Assembly (NCBI GenBank): GCA_963678675.1
Contig: OY783196.1
Coordinates: 23,166,827 to 23,230,826, forward strand
DNA length: 64,000 bases
Direction: 5' to 3'
Source of the DNA: Xiphydria camelus
Lineage: Eukaryota > Arthropoda > Insecta > Hymenoptera > Xiphydriidae
Both the position numbers and the translations under genes were made by a program. This document shows positions 1 to 12,220 of this stretch, one piece after another; position 1 is the stretch's first letter; each line of letters begins with the position of its first letter. The notes beneath the pieces were generated by a model. That model saw nothing but the letters and a program-made list of their open reading frames with translations. It was not told where the DNA came from and did not search any database.

Positions 1-621
1 ACCCAATTATAGATATCTCATGGCCGAACTTGGTTGGGTGCGAAAGGGGGTGGGTGGTCATGAAACGATAGGGGGAGAGGGCCAGAGCGAGAGAGAAATG
101 GCAAGGCAGGAGGAGAGGGGAGCGGTCTATAGCCCGTTTGCCGTAACTCTAGAATTTATGGCACACGTGCCTGATTTTCCACTCCCCGAGCTCGAACGCT
201 TTAGCGAGGCGAGCCAAAACTCACCCCTCGTCCCTCCCTCTTCGCCGCCCCGGTAGTTAGTTTTCGGATATGGGTAATAGTAATTCGTTTCAGTTTCGGT
301 GCTCACGCGGCCGCGCGCGCGCGAGCGCGCGGGGGGAGGTTCCTAAATCATCAGATAATTACTTTGGTAATTAATTACAACTCTGTTGGGCCGTGGATCC
401 ACCCGCCACTACTACCGGGAAGTAAGCTCACTAACGAACGAGCCGTCTCCTCCCTCTTTCGTTCCTCCTCCGCCTCCTCCAACCGAGCGGCTCCGTCTCG
501 CTCAACCTACTTTCCATTATTTTTCATATTATAAATCACTTATCAATTTTTTGTCGGCGACTCCCGTCTCGTCGTCCCTCTCCAACCCACGACTTCCCCT
601 TCCGCGCGTCACGCCCGTTGC

Positions 622-685
622 GCTCTCTCTCTCTCTCTCGCTCTTTCTCTCTCTCCCGAGGAGAGAGAGAGAAGGACAGAGAGAG
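622..685. repeat. CT run followed by GA run (hairpin-forming)
   Basis: (CT)n at 622-655 meets GAGGAGAGAGAGAGAAGG at 658-675, so the block is both a microsatellite and an inverted repeat. Chance open frames on both strands cover it. Confidence 0.85.
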
Positions 686-2109
686 TCTGCGGTGTCCAAC
701 TCGATTCCGATCGTTTTGGAGAACAAGTCGCGGCAAATCTCAAAGTGAAATCGCCCCGCTCGGCATGTTTTATTCATTGACAGCTGATTCGAGCCGACTT
801 CTTATCCGGTGCCTCGCTTCCGGCGAACTCACTTAAACGTTTCGCCAGCGTTCCGTCTCTCTTTCTTGTCGCGGGATTCTTTGCGCGCGCGGAGCCGCGG
901 CGATAAGGGTCGCGGTCGTAAAGGTCGTCGCGCGTATAACTCTTCGTGAGCAGCGAGCGAGCGCGATAAGGGTAAGAATAATACCGATTGATCGAGAAAC
1001 CCCTCACCGCTCGTCGCTCTGTCCGGCGGAGAACGGTTCCGCGCGATGGCCTTGACGATTGCCGCGCGCTCGCGCGTCGTATCGGCACTTAATCGGACTT
1101 TGCCAAAGAGCGGCGCACGACGAGCGACGAAACTCGTCCTCCTCCGCTGTACCGTAGTCCGCGCGCAAGATGGCCGTCCATTAGTTAATTGCGGTTTCTT
1201 GGATCGGCATTTCGCGCGCGGATAAGAGTCACGTGTCTCTCCGCAGGACAGAGGATCGAGTGACTAGCGTTGAGGACACTGGGAGACGGGGCTGTAGGGA
1301 GCTGAGGGTAAGCTCGACAACCCCTAGATGCTCGCTGCTGATCAATGCAAGCAATCAGTCTTACCGCGACAACCCCTACATGACAGCACTCCCGTTCCCA
1401 TCTCGAACCAACCTCCGACACTCCCGCCCAGCCGCCTCCCCCCACCCACGACCCATCGCCAACTTGCTCGCCCATTACCCGAACCTTAATTGTTATAGTT
1501 ATCACGGGTTGTAGATTATATAGATATTCGGCGCCGCTGTGCCCCGCGTCGTATCTGCGCGAGGATAGCGGGGGAAGAACTATCTGGGCCACGAAAAAAA
1601 ATTAAACGATAGTTTTTTTCGCTGCCGATAACGTCTCGCGCCAATTTACTGTGAAATTGAAGTTGGTGAATGTAATGTTGAATTCCGAGTTACCGAGTAA
1701 ATCATTTATTCTGTGTCTCTTCTATGTTGTTCTACTAGTACATATTCTTCGTTAATTTACTCGCCCATTGTTTGAATCTTAAGTAATTGTTATAGTTATC
1801 CTTGTCATTATCACGTATTGTAGTACGTGAATTGTGAAGCATTGCAGTTACCTAAGTATATGTATGTTACAGCTGAGTCTCGAAAGTTTCAATCTTCCGC
1901 TGTAAATTTGCTTGCGAGTAGATCCGATTTGCATTGTCCCCGTGTACCTCTACTCTACATACTTCATATCGTGATATATGTACGCACTCCGAGGTACAGC
2001 TAATAGTTTTACCCTCGCATTCAGGGGCGGCGCTGAGCTGTTCCGCAACCACTGCGGAATTTACCACAGAGGGCAGTAATTATCCTTGTACGAGAAAATC
2101 GTCTTATCT

Positions 2110-2165
2110 ACGAGAGAGAGAGGGGGGGGGGGGAGAGGGAGAGCGAAAGAGAGGAAGCGAGTGAG
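2110..2165. repeat. GA-rich low-complexity tract with a G run
   Basis: GAGAGAGAG leads into about 12 G and further GAGAGGGAGAG. An (AT)n run follows at 2239-2269. Confidence 0.8.
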
Positions 2166-2238
2166 ACAAGAAGAAGGAGTCGGCGTCGAAGGGGGCTTTG
2201 GCGGAGAGGACCGTCAGAGGGTAGGGCGGTATAGTCAG

Positions 2239-2269
<31 letters not shown>

Positions 2270-4133
2270 AAGTAGAGTAAGCAGAGAAGGAAGGAAGAGG
2301 ATGGATAGAGGAAAGAGGAAGAATGCACGTGTCAGAAGGCCCCTCGCTGGCATTTTCTCGGAGAGGCGATAATGTTGCAAGTTTATATTCCGATGGCGAA
2401 CGAGCGAAGCTGCTGAATGTGCACTCTTAGTCGTGGCCGAGCCGTCATCCCCCGCTCCCAACCCCCTCAGGTGCCGGCTGATCCTCCCACGCGCTGTCCT
2501 TGCACACCGCAGAGAGCGTCCGACCGTGCCTACCGCTGCCAATCACGAATTGACGGCCAATTTTTCACGACGCTTTATTCGCCCTCTCGCCGTGCGACCC
2601 GGTTAGTGGAAAAAGACGAAGAAGGACCGGACGCGACGCGGCGACGACTCTCGTTCCAACTATCCCGCTACGTGATCTTCCCCGCTCGACCATCCCCTCC
2701 CCTCGCGCGATCGAACCGCGTCATAAGACGGAAAATTATCGCGCGCGCTCGGACCGCGCCTCCGACGCGCGTCATCCGCAAACTTCATCCCGCTATCTCT
2801 CCATCCAGCGTTGCAAATCGTTCGAGAGTGCGCCGTGGGGGACACGGCGCTACAAGCGGGACGAAGGAACGACGCACGGCGCGCGGTGGCGGCGATGGAT
2901 GTGCACGCAGCGCGCGACGCCCGCGTCAAAATTAATTACAACGAATTAATTCTAGCCTCTAACCGGAGCGGCAAGAAGTATCATTTCGAGGAGGCCTTGG
3001 GTTGGTTTTTGCCATTCGCCGCGGTCCCCGAAACATTAACATAATGAGCGATTAATCACGCGAGCTAACGCATGGCGACGCTTCCCGTATAAAGCCAGGG
3101 AGAGTGTAGCGTGCCGCGGTGGGAGGAACGGCAGAATAGAAGCGCTCTAGGTACGGTACGACGAGAGAGGAAGCGGGGAACGAGACTCGCGACGGGGCGG
3201 TGCGATAGAGCGAGAAGGCGAGAGAGACGGAGAGGGACGGACGCATAAGAGACTCGGTAGTTCGGCGTTTGGCGACGGGGTCTTTCCCGGTTGCCTGGTG
3301 ACAGGCCTTTGTGTCGTCTAACCCTCGGAAAGCAACCCTTGCAAGATTCCGCGGATATTAGTCCGCGGTCTAGCGCGGGGGACCCCGCGGGGGTGACGAC
3401 ATATAATAAGGTGTTTAGAGGAGATTGTCTTCCGCGATGAACCCTCGCCCCGTGCCGAAGCGTGTACGCACGCATGTACCGAGCCTATTGTTGGCGCGCC
3501 TACGTTGCCCCTCCGCGCTGCGAGTCGCGATGAATAACGATCGGAGCCCGAGCGCGTGTGGGCTCCCATTCTCGCGGCATGTAGGGCGCGGACGACGATT
3601 CGGACTGCGTCGGGAAGGACGCTCTCGGCGTCGAATCCGACGCTCTTTCGCGCACGGCGACGAATTCCGATCGTAACCATCGATCGTAGCCGCGCGAACG
3701 GTTTCCGCAAAAGCGGCCGGCGGTTTGCCCAAGTTTTTAGCTCGCTTATAAATCGATAGAAGAGAGAAAGAGAGCCGCGCGGTGTGTTCGCTGGAGTCGT
3801 ATAGGGGGGGGGGGGAGGTTGGCGGTGAAGAGCGGTCGTCGGGTGGTCGGTTGGAGGAGGGAGCGGCAGTGGACGCCACTTTGTGCTGCATCGACGCGAA
3901 TTTGTATCCCTCCGGAGGTCCGCCGGCCAGTGGCTGTTCTTTCTCTTCTAAAAAGCTCGATTCGTAGCACCCGTCAAGCAGAAATATGCATTCCCACATC
4001 CCGACCCACGAACTGACCCCGAGAATATCAAGACTGTGCTCAGGAGCGCCTACTCCGGCTGCGTGCACGTACACCTGCGGGGAATGATTCCGATCGATCC
4101 GTTTTGAATGACGGTACTTTATCGAGTCGACCG

Positions 4134-4600
4134 TACACTGTTAAAAATCTCGGGTTTGAATTCGCGAATTGTGTTGGAAGCTTTTAACAAACACAAAAGT
4201 GGTAAAATTACTAATAACTTGACGCGAAAACACAAATTCTATACACTGAAAAAAAAGATTAAAAATTATTCTGTTAGAAGGATAATCTGAGTACGAAAGG
4301 GGTAAAATAGATTAGAAATTATCCTAAAGAAGGTTAAATTTTAAACCCTGGAAGGATAATTTTTGATCTATTTTACCTTTCGTACTCGGATTATCCTTCT
4401 AACAGAATAATTTTTAATCTTTTTTTTTCTCAGTGTAAGGAATGTATAGAAAAATCACGATGAATATTGTAGAATTACAATAAAACATCGTGAAATCACA
4501 ATATGTATCGTAAATTCCCAATCGTTTATGAATTTCACAATTAGTTTTGTAAATTTAATCACAAATGTGTTAGAAGCTTTTAACAACTTCTAACGGTATA
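4134..4600. mobile_element. Middle-layer insertion inside the family G element
   Basis: This sequence is absent from the other family G copy. It starts near ACACTGTTAAAAATC and carries the inverted/duplicated motif GTGTTGGAAGCTTTTAACAA (4173) and GTGTTAGAAGCTTTTAACAA (about 4567). The family A MITE sits in its middle. Its exact ends are not clear. Confidence 0.5.
4242..4437. mobile_element. Family A palindromic MITE, copy 1 (nested)
   Basis: This is a 196-base near-palindrome flanked by TA. It begins CACTGAAAAAAAAG and ends in the complement, CTCAGTG, with arms of about 90 bases. TA duplication and no coding capacity suggest a Tc1/mariner-mobilised MITE. It has inserted into another element, inside the family G element at 4070-4766. 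Confidence 0.85.
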
Positions 4601-6235
4601 TAACTAAACGAAACGTATGGATTTTCTTGTTTTGCCATAAACGACCAATCAAATTTAGCTCTCATGGCAAAACAGTAAGTTCGCTCAAAACGTCAAGTTA
4701 CTGTCTCGACTCGATAAAATACCGTCACCCAAAGCGGGTTGATCAGAATCATTGGCCGCAGGTGTAAATGAATGCGCGTACACGTCATGTGCAGCGATTC
4801 GACCGTAGGTACGCGCACCTTGGTCACTACGGGACACACATTACGTCACACTCGTGCGCTAACTTTTCACAATGGGAAGATAAATGCATCCGCGACACTA
4901 ATTTCTACCGTGGTCCATGCCGGTTGCACCTGTGTACGCTCCCAGGCCACTGATTCCGTCCGCGGTCAAAGTTTCTAAACTAATTTTTAAATTGAAACGC
5001 GATTAAATGAAAATATCTCTCGCGAGCGAAATAAGGGTTGAAATTTAATTAAACTTCGGACTTCTGGTGAACTTGATTGTAATGGTGAAGTATTTTTGAA
5101 AAATTACTTACGGGCGAAATCACTGATTTTTATTCGAACTGCGACATCTGCGATGTTATAATACTCGTATCACTGATTGTGAGAAAAAATTTGATTGGTC
5201 GAAATAAACGTATGTTTGGATAGTCTTAAAAATATATTTATTCGACTCAAACGAATACCTACTGATGTGATCGAGATGATATTCAATTAAATTAATAATA
5301 TTTTTATGCGTCTAATCGATATTCATTCGATGAGTCTGATCAAATAAGTTTGCCCTCAGGACTATTCAAAAAAACGTTTATTGCAATGAAGCAAATTTGT
5401 TTCAAAGTGTACACACTCACTTTTCACATCGATACAACGCAAACGATCGCGATGCAAATTAATAAAAATAATCCCACTTCGGTTCAGCCGATAGACAAAC
5501 GATTTCCGTATTTCGAATCCTTCCGACAATCGCGAAATGCTTCTTCCGAGCTTTTCGCCCCTTCCGGTCGAATATTTAAATACATAGATACACTTTTCAC
5601 TCCACGAGCGAGCGAAGCGACGAGAAACGAATCTCCGAGGGTCGACCGATGGCCGATTGCGCATCACCGCCTTCAATTCGAAGACCAACGAACGTTTACT
5701 CCGCGGTAATCGTCGCCTTATCTAGTAACGAGGAGACGAGATAAGACTCGTCGTTCCCCCGCCCCGACGGGAACATCGTCCTCGTTTTATCAACTCCTTT
5801 TTTCCCCCTTCACGCCGCGTCGTAGGAGCGGAAGCGATTTGGGGCGTTTATAGAACGAGGGACAACCGCCAATAACGGATTCCCTGCGCCCAAACGTAAT
5901 CGACGTAATCATCGCGCGACCGAAAGAGCCGTCCCGATCGCGCCTGAAGATCGAGCGAATCGTTCGGCGACGAGTGATGGCTGTACATACCGTTCCTCAC
6001 GCTGTGTGTTAGGCATTCCGAGATTTTCGTGTACCCTATATACCGAGTGATTTTCGGGGTGGGCTATAGGTATACGGGCTGCCCGCGGATGCGAGCGAGA
6101 ACGCCGATTAACTCGGGCGAACGTTTACAATGGTTTCTCCGTCGTACACTCCAAGTTGAGAAGTCGAGAAGGACGGAGATTGTACAATAGAGAGGCTCTT
6201 ATGCATTCATCGGAGGCTATTTTCGCTCGCGTTTG

Positions 6236-6994
6236 CGCACTGAGAAAGATAATTTGTTCAACTTCAGGATCTTGTCCTGGTTGGATTCACTAAGGAAGCC
6301 GCCGTGTTTTTTTCAAGATTTTATTTATTTTTATTTGTCGAGCTCTAAAGATCCTTTCTCATTTCTAGGTAAAGAATGTTTCGCTGATGAACCGTGTTTT
6401 TTTTTTCGATAAAGGAAACCTTCAAGTTGTTACATGTAGTCTTAGTTTTATTAATAAAGGTTCCTTTAATAGAAACATAACTTCACGGAAAGTCCCTAGC
6501 ACTCCCCGGATTGGACAAATCATTAGTTACTGGACTACATTAGTTTACCGTGAAAAATGAAGATTACCTACGTGTAACAATTGGATAGTCTCCTTTACTG
6601 AATACACCATAGTTCGTCAGTGAAATCATTTTATTTGGAAATAAGAAAGGATCTAAATTCTCACTAACATTATTTGATGTTTATTATTTAAATGGACTCT
6701 GCATATAAGAGTGTACGTAAAACGGCTGCTTCATCAACCAGGACAAGATCCTTAACCAAAGTCTTGGAGACGATGATCAAACTAGTTGGTGAAATATGAA
6801 TCCTGCAACTGTGTGTTTGGTTAGACTGACCACTTTTTAGTCATAATAACTAAACATTTGATTGGAATAACTAAACATTCGATTAGAATAACGAAGTATT
6901 TCTTTTAGCTGACCAGTATTTCGGTTAGAATAACTAACACAGCGTTTAACTAGATACGTTTTTCCATTTTAACCTAATTATTTTCCTCGGTGCG
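6236..6994. mobile_element. Family E MITE interrupted by a foldback element
   Basis: The left tip is GCACTGAGAAAGATAATTTG and the right tip TTATTTTCCTCGGTGC. The interior matches the copy at 8602-8844, including repeated GGTTAGAATAACTAA motifs. Between 6266 and 6752 a different inverted-repeat element has been inserted; without it the sequence joins smoothly to the family E consensus (TTCAACTT + AACCAAAG). Confidence 0.7.
6266..6752. mobile_element. 487-base foldback element inserted in family E
   Basis: The ends AGGATCTTGTCCTGGTTG and CAACCAGGACAAGATCCT are perfect inverted repeats. Further matching arms lie inside, for example AGATCCTTTCTCATTTC against GAAATAAGAAAGGATCT. No open frame of note is present. 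The superfamily is uncertain. Confidence 0.75.
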
Positions 6995-8601
6995 TGTCTC
7001 TCACATCGTCCGCTTTGAAAATCATCCGATATCTGCAGCATCCGCGATAAGTGAAGCGTGCATTCTCGCAAAACGTTGTAAATAATCAAATGAAAATTGT
7101 TAAGAAAAAAAAGGAAAAAAGCGTTATAAAAACCATATTGTTCTTTCTACCAAAAAATGTAAAAAATCTTAAATATAACTGTACTCGCAACGTTTTAGAA
7201 ATGCACTCTTCGAGTCTCAAGCTCGGAGTCGCGCTGGTCCTATACACATCCAAGCTTTTCTTCTTTCTCGCGGTGATCCAACGAACACGGAAATAACTCA
7301 AACTCGTACAAGAAACTTGCATCGCGCACACCCACAGGGCTTCGCGTAGATCGCATACCTACAGCGCCAGAGAACGCGGGTGGTGCGCGCGGGGAGGAGG
7401 CGCGACAGGCAGCCGGACAGGCAGGCAGATTGAGGCTCGGAGCTACGGCAAACAGCATCAATTTGGCATCGCGCCACCTCACACGCTGATGGATACACGC
7501 CAGACACGACGGATGCACACCGAGGTGCAGCCATATAGCCAATTTAATTAAGCCGATTCGGTGTACATCACGCGAAGCTCCGCGTGCGGGTACTTCGCGC
7601 GAGTCCTCCTCGCGCCGCCGATGCCACCCTCTTGAACAGTCGCCGCGCGGCGGGTGATTCGCGCGTCGTTATCCGACCACTTTGCCGGGGCGGGGGCGAA
7701 AGAAATTGCTCTCGAGTTTTGAGGGCCGGTCGCGGTCCTCCGAGGCGCGACGACGCGCGCTCGATTCGACTCGAGAAGGCGTGACGGCGGGGTTGAAGGG
7801 GGTCGAGGCGAGAGGGAGAATGATTCATGCCCGCGTGTTTCAATGCACCCGTACGTGTGTACGAGCCGCGGGGGTGTTTCGACCGTTCGCCCTATCTGCT
7901 CGGCGAACGATGATGCATCGCACGCGCGCGAGCTGTGGACCGGGCTGGTTGGTAGCGGCCAGTAGTTCGGCTTGAACCGTGCATTAGCCAATATGTCGGT
8001 CATCCGCTAAATCACTATGATTTACGGGAAACTGCGACGCTATCGACGCGCTGGTCGGTGTACCTGGCCGTCTGTCACCGTATGGTTCGCCAAACAAAAG
8101 CTTCTAACGGCCGTTAGAATCGCTGTCTGCCGTGGCGACGCGCGCGCTGACGGCCGTTTCGCCTTTGCCGCGTCACGATTCTTTCGCGGGGCTCGCGGAT
8201 CGATAGGCGCTCGCACTGAGTGAGCTCCGCGAGAAGTCTATGAAGAGCGGAGGACGCGTCACGATAACCGGATGCTTCTCGAGGAGCGCTGCATTCGATA
8301 GAGGAAATCGACGAGCTATATATTGAGAGAAGTTTTTAGGTCGCACAGCAATTGGTACAGCTCTGATAGCTATACTTTGAGGCTAAGTGACAAGTGAACT
8401 AGACGATATATGTATAGGTAATATAGCAATACTATAAATATGACGAGAATAATACGCGTTACTGAAATGATTATATGTATGATTGAAACGGTTATTTATT
8501 ATGGTAAAATAGAAATAAGCATTGCTGAGATAAACAGAGACTTATTCTTTAATTAATAAACTACCAGCATTGCCATACGATCTATGAAATGTATCTCAGT
8601 G

Positions 8602-8844
8602 TGCAGTGAGAAAAATAATTCGGTTAAAATGACGAAGCGCGTCTGGTTAAGCGAATTTGGTTATTCTAATCAAAATACTAGTAAGCTGAACTAAATATTT
8701 AGTTATTCTAACTACATGTCTAGTTATTCTAACCAGAAAATGATCAGTTTAACTAAACAAATGGAGGATTCATATCAAACCAGACGGTTTGATTATGGTC
8801 TTTAGGATTTTGGTTAAATTGAACAGGTTATTTTTCTCAGTATA
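8602..8844. mobile_element. Family E MITE, most complete copy
   Basis: The ends are GCAGTGAGAAAAATAATTCG and TTATTTTTCTCAGTATA. The interior has GGTTAAAATGACGAAGCGCG and several TTATTCTAAC motifs. About 243 bases, non-coding. It is used here to interpret the broken copies at 6236 and 19032-19900. Confidence 0.75.
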
Positions 8845-10460
8845 CTTTTCCATGAATTGAAACAAATTTTCTTATCAGTTCCAATTACAACTAAATACAT
8901 ACGTTTTGTTGGATGCCCCGTTTTGCTGTACAAAATTGACGAAAAATTCGATTCTTTAAACTCACTTTCATTTTTCATACATCTCTTGAACAGCCAAATA
9001 ATGATACGCTTATCTTAATCGCATTTCACCGCGCCATCAAGACGAATCGTAATTCCTCAAAGACCACCCCTATCATCGTGCGTAGCACATTGCGCGCGAG
9101 CACGTGTCCGTCGCGCGTGCGCGCCAACGCGGTACTATGCGGAAAAAGAAACAATTTTTCTGACGTGGAACAAAGAGCGCGTTTCCCGCGCGTAAAATAG
9201 CCAATTTGTCATAAAGCGTTTCCATTATGCGCCCGATAATACACTTTCGATCGTAGCATTGTCGAAGGCTCCGATACGTATACCATAACGGAGCGGCGGA
9301 CGGCAGAGCGCGCGGGTGCTATAGGAATAATGTATCGAGCGCTATTGTCGGGGTCGTTCCGATAACAAAGAAGTTAATTAGCCCTGTAGATTGATCATTA
9401 ATTGATTGTAAAGTGTCGTTAGTTATCACGAGGCTGTCCGGCACTCTTCGCGCCAGCCAACTATACGCGTTATCAGACGTGGCGCTTTTCGGGCCGAATG
9501 AAAATTCGTGCCGGATACCCCCCCACGGTTCGTGCAAATCGCCCCGCCGTACAATGATCATCGAGAGAGGCCGAAAACTCGCTGCGAAGTAAGGCCGACC
9601 CGGGCGTTATGTCCTCGTTGACCTCCTGAGAGCCGAGAGGGAGTCTCGGGTGGAGACGAGATCGAACGAAAACGTTCGAGTGGCCCGATATGGCGGGGTT
9701 GCGGAGAACGGTGGGCTGGAGGGGGGCTGAAAGAGGGTCGCTCGATCGTCGAAAAAACCCGCGCGATTCTCCGTGCAAACGGTCGGGAAACAATCGGAGG
9801 AAAAGGCCTCGGAGGAGTCAATCCTGTTAAAATCCCGAGTGAAAGCGGGACGGTTTATTAGTGCGAGCTAGTTCGGCCGAAGTGGCGCGGCAATGGGGGT
9901 GGCGCGCGCGCGGAAGGGTGGTCGGGGACCGAGATCACTCGCGAATACAAATGTACTAATTAGACGCTGATTGGCTTCGACTCGATCGACTTGGCGCGAT
10001 TGGTTAGTTAGGGTTTAAATCAGCCTCGAACCATCACCCATTCGACTACCGTTCTTTGCTGCCCACCGCCGCTGCCGTCACCCTCGCTCGTCTACCTACC
10101 CTCTATAGTCCCGCGTCGACGAGCTGTACGAGTTCGCGAGTTATCCTCGTTAGCCGGTTCCAAACCACTTCGGCGGATTCTTTCTCGCCGCGTTCTCTCC
10201 GCGCGATCCTCACGATTCTTCGTTCGATGAGATAGAGTGTACTTTCGTGCTGAGAAGACCGTCGAGACATTTCGCATTGGCCCAAGGCTGTCATTATTGA
10301 TATCGATAAGCGAGTGCCATCTGAGAGTCTCAACCTATTCGCTCCGTGCGTACGAACATTGTTATACTTAAGAGAGCGTGTGCAATTGTACGCATGCATA
10401 TCCGCAGCGCCATCTGTTTTGTGGATCGGGACTTTATGTAGGACATTTGCTTTGCACATG

Positions 10461-10773
10461 TACACTGTAACGAATTCTACGGTGTGGACCTATGTAGACC
10501 AATTTTGGTGTTGGATAACAATGGCATAAGACTGAGTGATGCCAGATGTGGTACGCATAGGTTCACTCTCTTAATCTAAATCAGCGAACATCACTGAAAA
10601 TCAGTGAAAAGTCACCGAAATCCAATGAATAGAAGGTCACTGAAATTACAGTAACCTTATATTCACTGGGTTTCCGTGCCCATACACTGATTCTCAGTTA
10701 TTTTTACTGATTCAGATTAAGGAGCACACCGGTGATATTGTGTTGAAAATTAACACCGCTTTTTTACTGTGTA
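10461..10773. mobile_element. Family C MITE, copy 1, with family B inside
   Basis: Its left end has TACACTGTAA, then GGTGTGGACCTATGTAGACC and TAACAATGGCATAAGACT. Its right end has ACACCGGTGATATTG and TTTTTTACTGTGTA. TA at both ends. The 152-base family B element at 10570-10721 separates the two halves. The copy at 11527-11686 lacks that insertion. Confidence 0.78.
10570..10721. mobile_element. Family B MITE, copy 1 (nested)
   Basis: The ends are CTTAATCTAAATCAG and CTGATTCAGATTAAG. The interior repeats CACTGAAAATCAGTGAAAAG. It is about 152 bases and closely matches 40950-41101. It has inserted in a family C element. Confidence 0.82.
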
Positions 10774-11326
10774 CTGCCGCAGATGCTCACTGAAGTACAG
10801 CGTACGCACGGAGCGAATACAGTTTTGTTCACCACGCGTCTCCTTGTACTCGTATCTTCAGTTCGACGCCAAGTCGCGTGCACAATTATCGCTCCCACGA
10901 GAGCGCGGCGAGGCAGAATCCTCGCGAAAGCGTTGAACGGAGACGCGCAGGAGCGCGTAAGTGTCCCTGAAAACGACGTCTGCGGACGGTGGAAGGCGTG
11001 GGATTCCGTGCGCGATGAGTGACACGCGAGTAAATGCAATCAATTATAGCGGAAAACAGTGATTAAAGGAGGCACGCCATTCCGGGATCTATCACGGCCT
11101 CGATTACCGATATTCCATCTCTTTCGCCTCGCACCGTCCCCTCGCGCGCATTCGGAGCGTCGCGGCGCCCAGCACGCGTCGGACGAGTTCATCTTTTCTC
11201 ACCGTGTGCTCGGCTAGAGAAGCGTCACAATAACGTCGTACGATATAACAAAAGGAGCTTCCTTCCCTCGGGCTTTTCTATTTTTCCGATTATTTCGCGC
11301 GGGCCCCCTTACGAATGGCTGACGTG

Positions 11327-11725
11327 TACCACTAAGAGAAGGGTTTATTTGTAATTAATAAATGTATACCTACTTGATTATGGCGAAAGGAATATTTCAT
11401 TAGGCCAAGTAAATATATATTAATTATTAGAATATTTCTTTCATTCAAACATAAATAAAGCAATAGCTAATGAATATATTTTCGTGGCCCAAAGAAATGT
11501 TCCTTTCACCATAATCAAGTGCGCAGTACAAAAATGGTGTTAATTTTTAACATCATTTCACCGGTGTAGACCCATGTGTATTATACATATACGTACCACA
11601 TCTGGTATTATTTAGTCTTATGCCATTGTTATCTAACACCAACAGTGATCTATATAGGTCTACACCGTACAATTTTGTATTGTGTATACGTATATTAATA
11701 ATAAATAAACTCTTTTCTCAGTGTA
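11327..11725. mobile_element. Family D MITE, copy 1, interrupted by family C
   Basis: The ends are TACCACTAAGAGAAGGGTTT and its counterpart AAACTCTTTTCTCAGTGTA. The arms share CTTGATTATGGCGAAAGGAA and the inverted TTTCACCATAATCAAG. The intact copy is at 16011-16233. A family C element occupies 11527-11686, within the right arm. Confidence 0.78.
11527..11686 (-). mobile_element. Family C MITE, copy 2 (nested, reverse orientation)
   Basis: Compared with 10461-10773 this copy is reversed, about 160 bases long and uninterrupted: TGGTGTTAATTTTTAACATC at one end, AGTCTTATGCCATTGTTA and GGTCTACACCGT towards the other. It sits in family D copy 1. Confidence 0.75.
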
Positions 11726-12128
11726 GACGTTGCGCGCCCTGTAACGATTAGCCACTTCATCGTAAGCGTCTTATTTTTGCCAGCCGCAAAGTAAGAGGGA
11801 CTGAGATTGGAAAGCGCATTCGAAGACCTTTTCCGCGGAGAGTCTTAGTTTCCTTGCGGCGACCACTCGTATACCGCGCCATTGGTATACTCTCCCCAAT
11901 GGCAACGCCCCCCCCCCCCCCCTAAGTCGTTTAACCTCTTTCCGGCGCACATTCGTCCTCTCAAAATCAAGAAATGTTTCTCGTGGACTTCTGCGACTAC
12001 GACGTCTCTCACGCGCCGCGCGTCCAGCCGTGTAAGAAGGTAATGGACGGTTCCGCGCACGGCGAGAGTATCGGTCACCCGCCTCGTAAAATATCCCCAG
12101 ATTTATACGCGATCACGAGAGGTGGGCG

Positions 12129-12130
<2 letters not shown>

Positions 12131-12193
<63 letters not shown>

Positions 12194-12210
12194 TGAAAGA
12201 GAGAGAGATG
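12131..12210. repeat. (GA)n microsatellite
   Basis: About 78 bases of GA repeat with a few A interruptions, immediately upstream of the 36-bp hairpin. Confidence 0.95.
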
Positions 12211-12220
12211 TTGTTACCAC

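Larger units (their letters stand above)
1..4069 (+). other. Upstream intron block (GC-rich)
   Basis: CpG-rich sequence with simple repeats and many overlapping chance frames on both strands, up to 219 codons (3415-4074, minus). None carries a motif I recognise. I looked for the RRM1 exon expected upstream of RRM2 (LYVGNL, DPYAF-type motifs) and did not see it. Confidence 0.5.
4070..4766. mobile_element. Family G MITE, copy 1, split by nested insertions
   Basis: The ends are TACACCTGCGGGGAATGATT and the inverted ATCATTGGCCGCAGGTGTA (approximate). They share further inverted sequence through GATCGATCCGTTTTG and ATCGAGTCGA. The 235-base copy at 33053-33287 shows the uninterrupted form. Here the element is about 697 bases because a second element fills its left half, and that in turn contains family A copy 1. 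The hairpin core with TGTTTTGCCA remains near 4640-4672. Confidence 0.8.

Noticed and set aside
3415..4074. 219-codon minus-strand open frame
   Set aside because: Compositionally biased, overlaps other frames on both strands, shows no domain, and sits in CpG-rich low-stop sequence.
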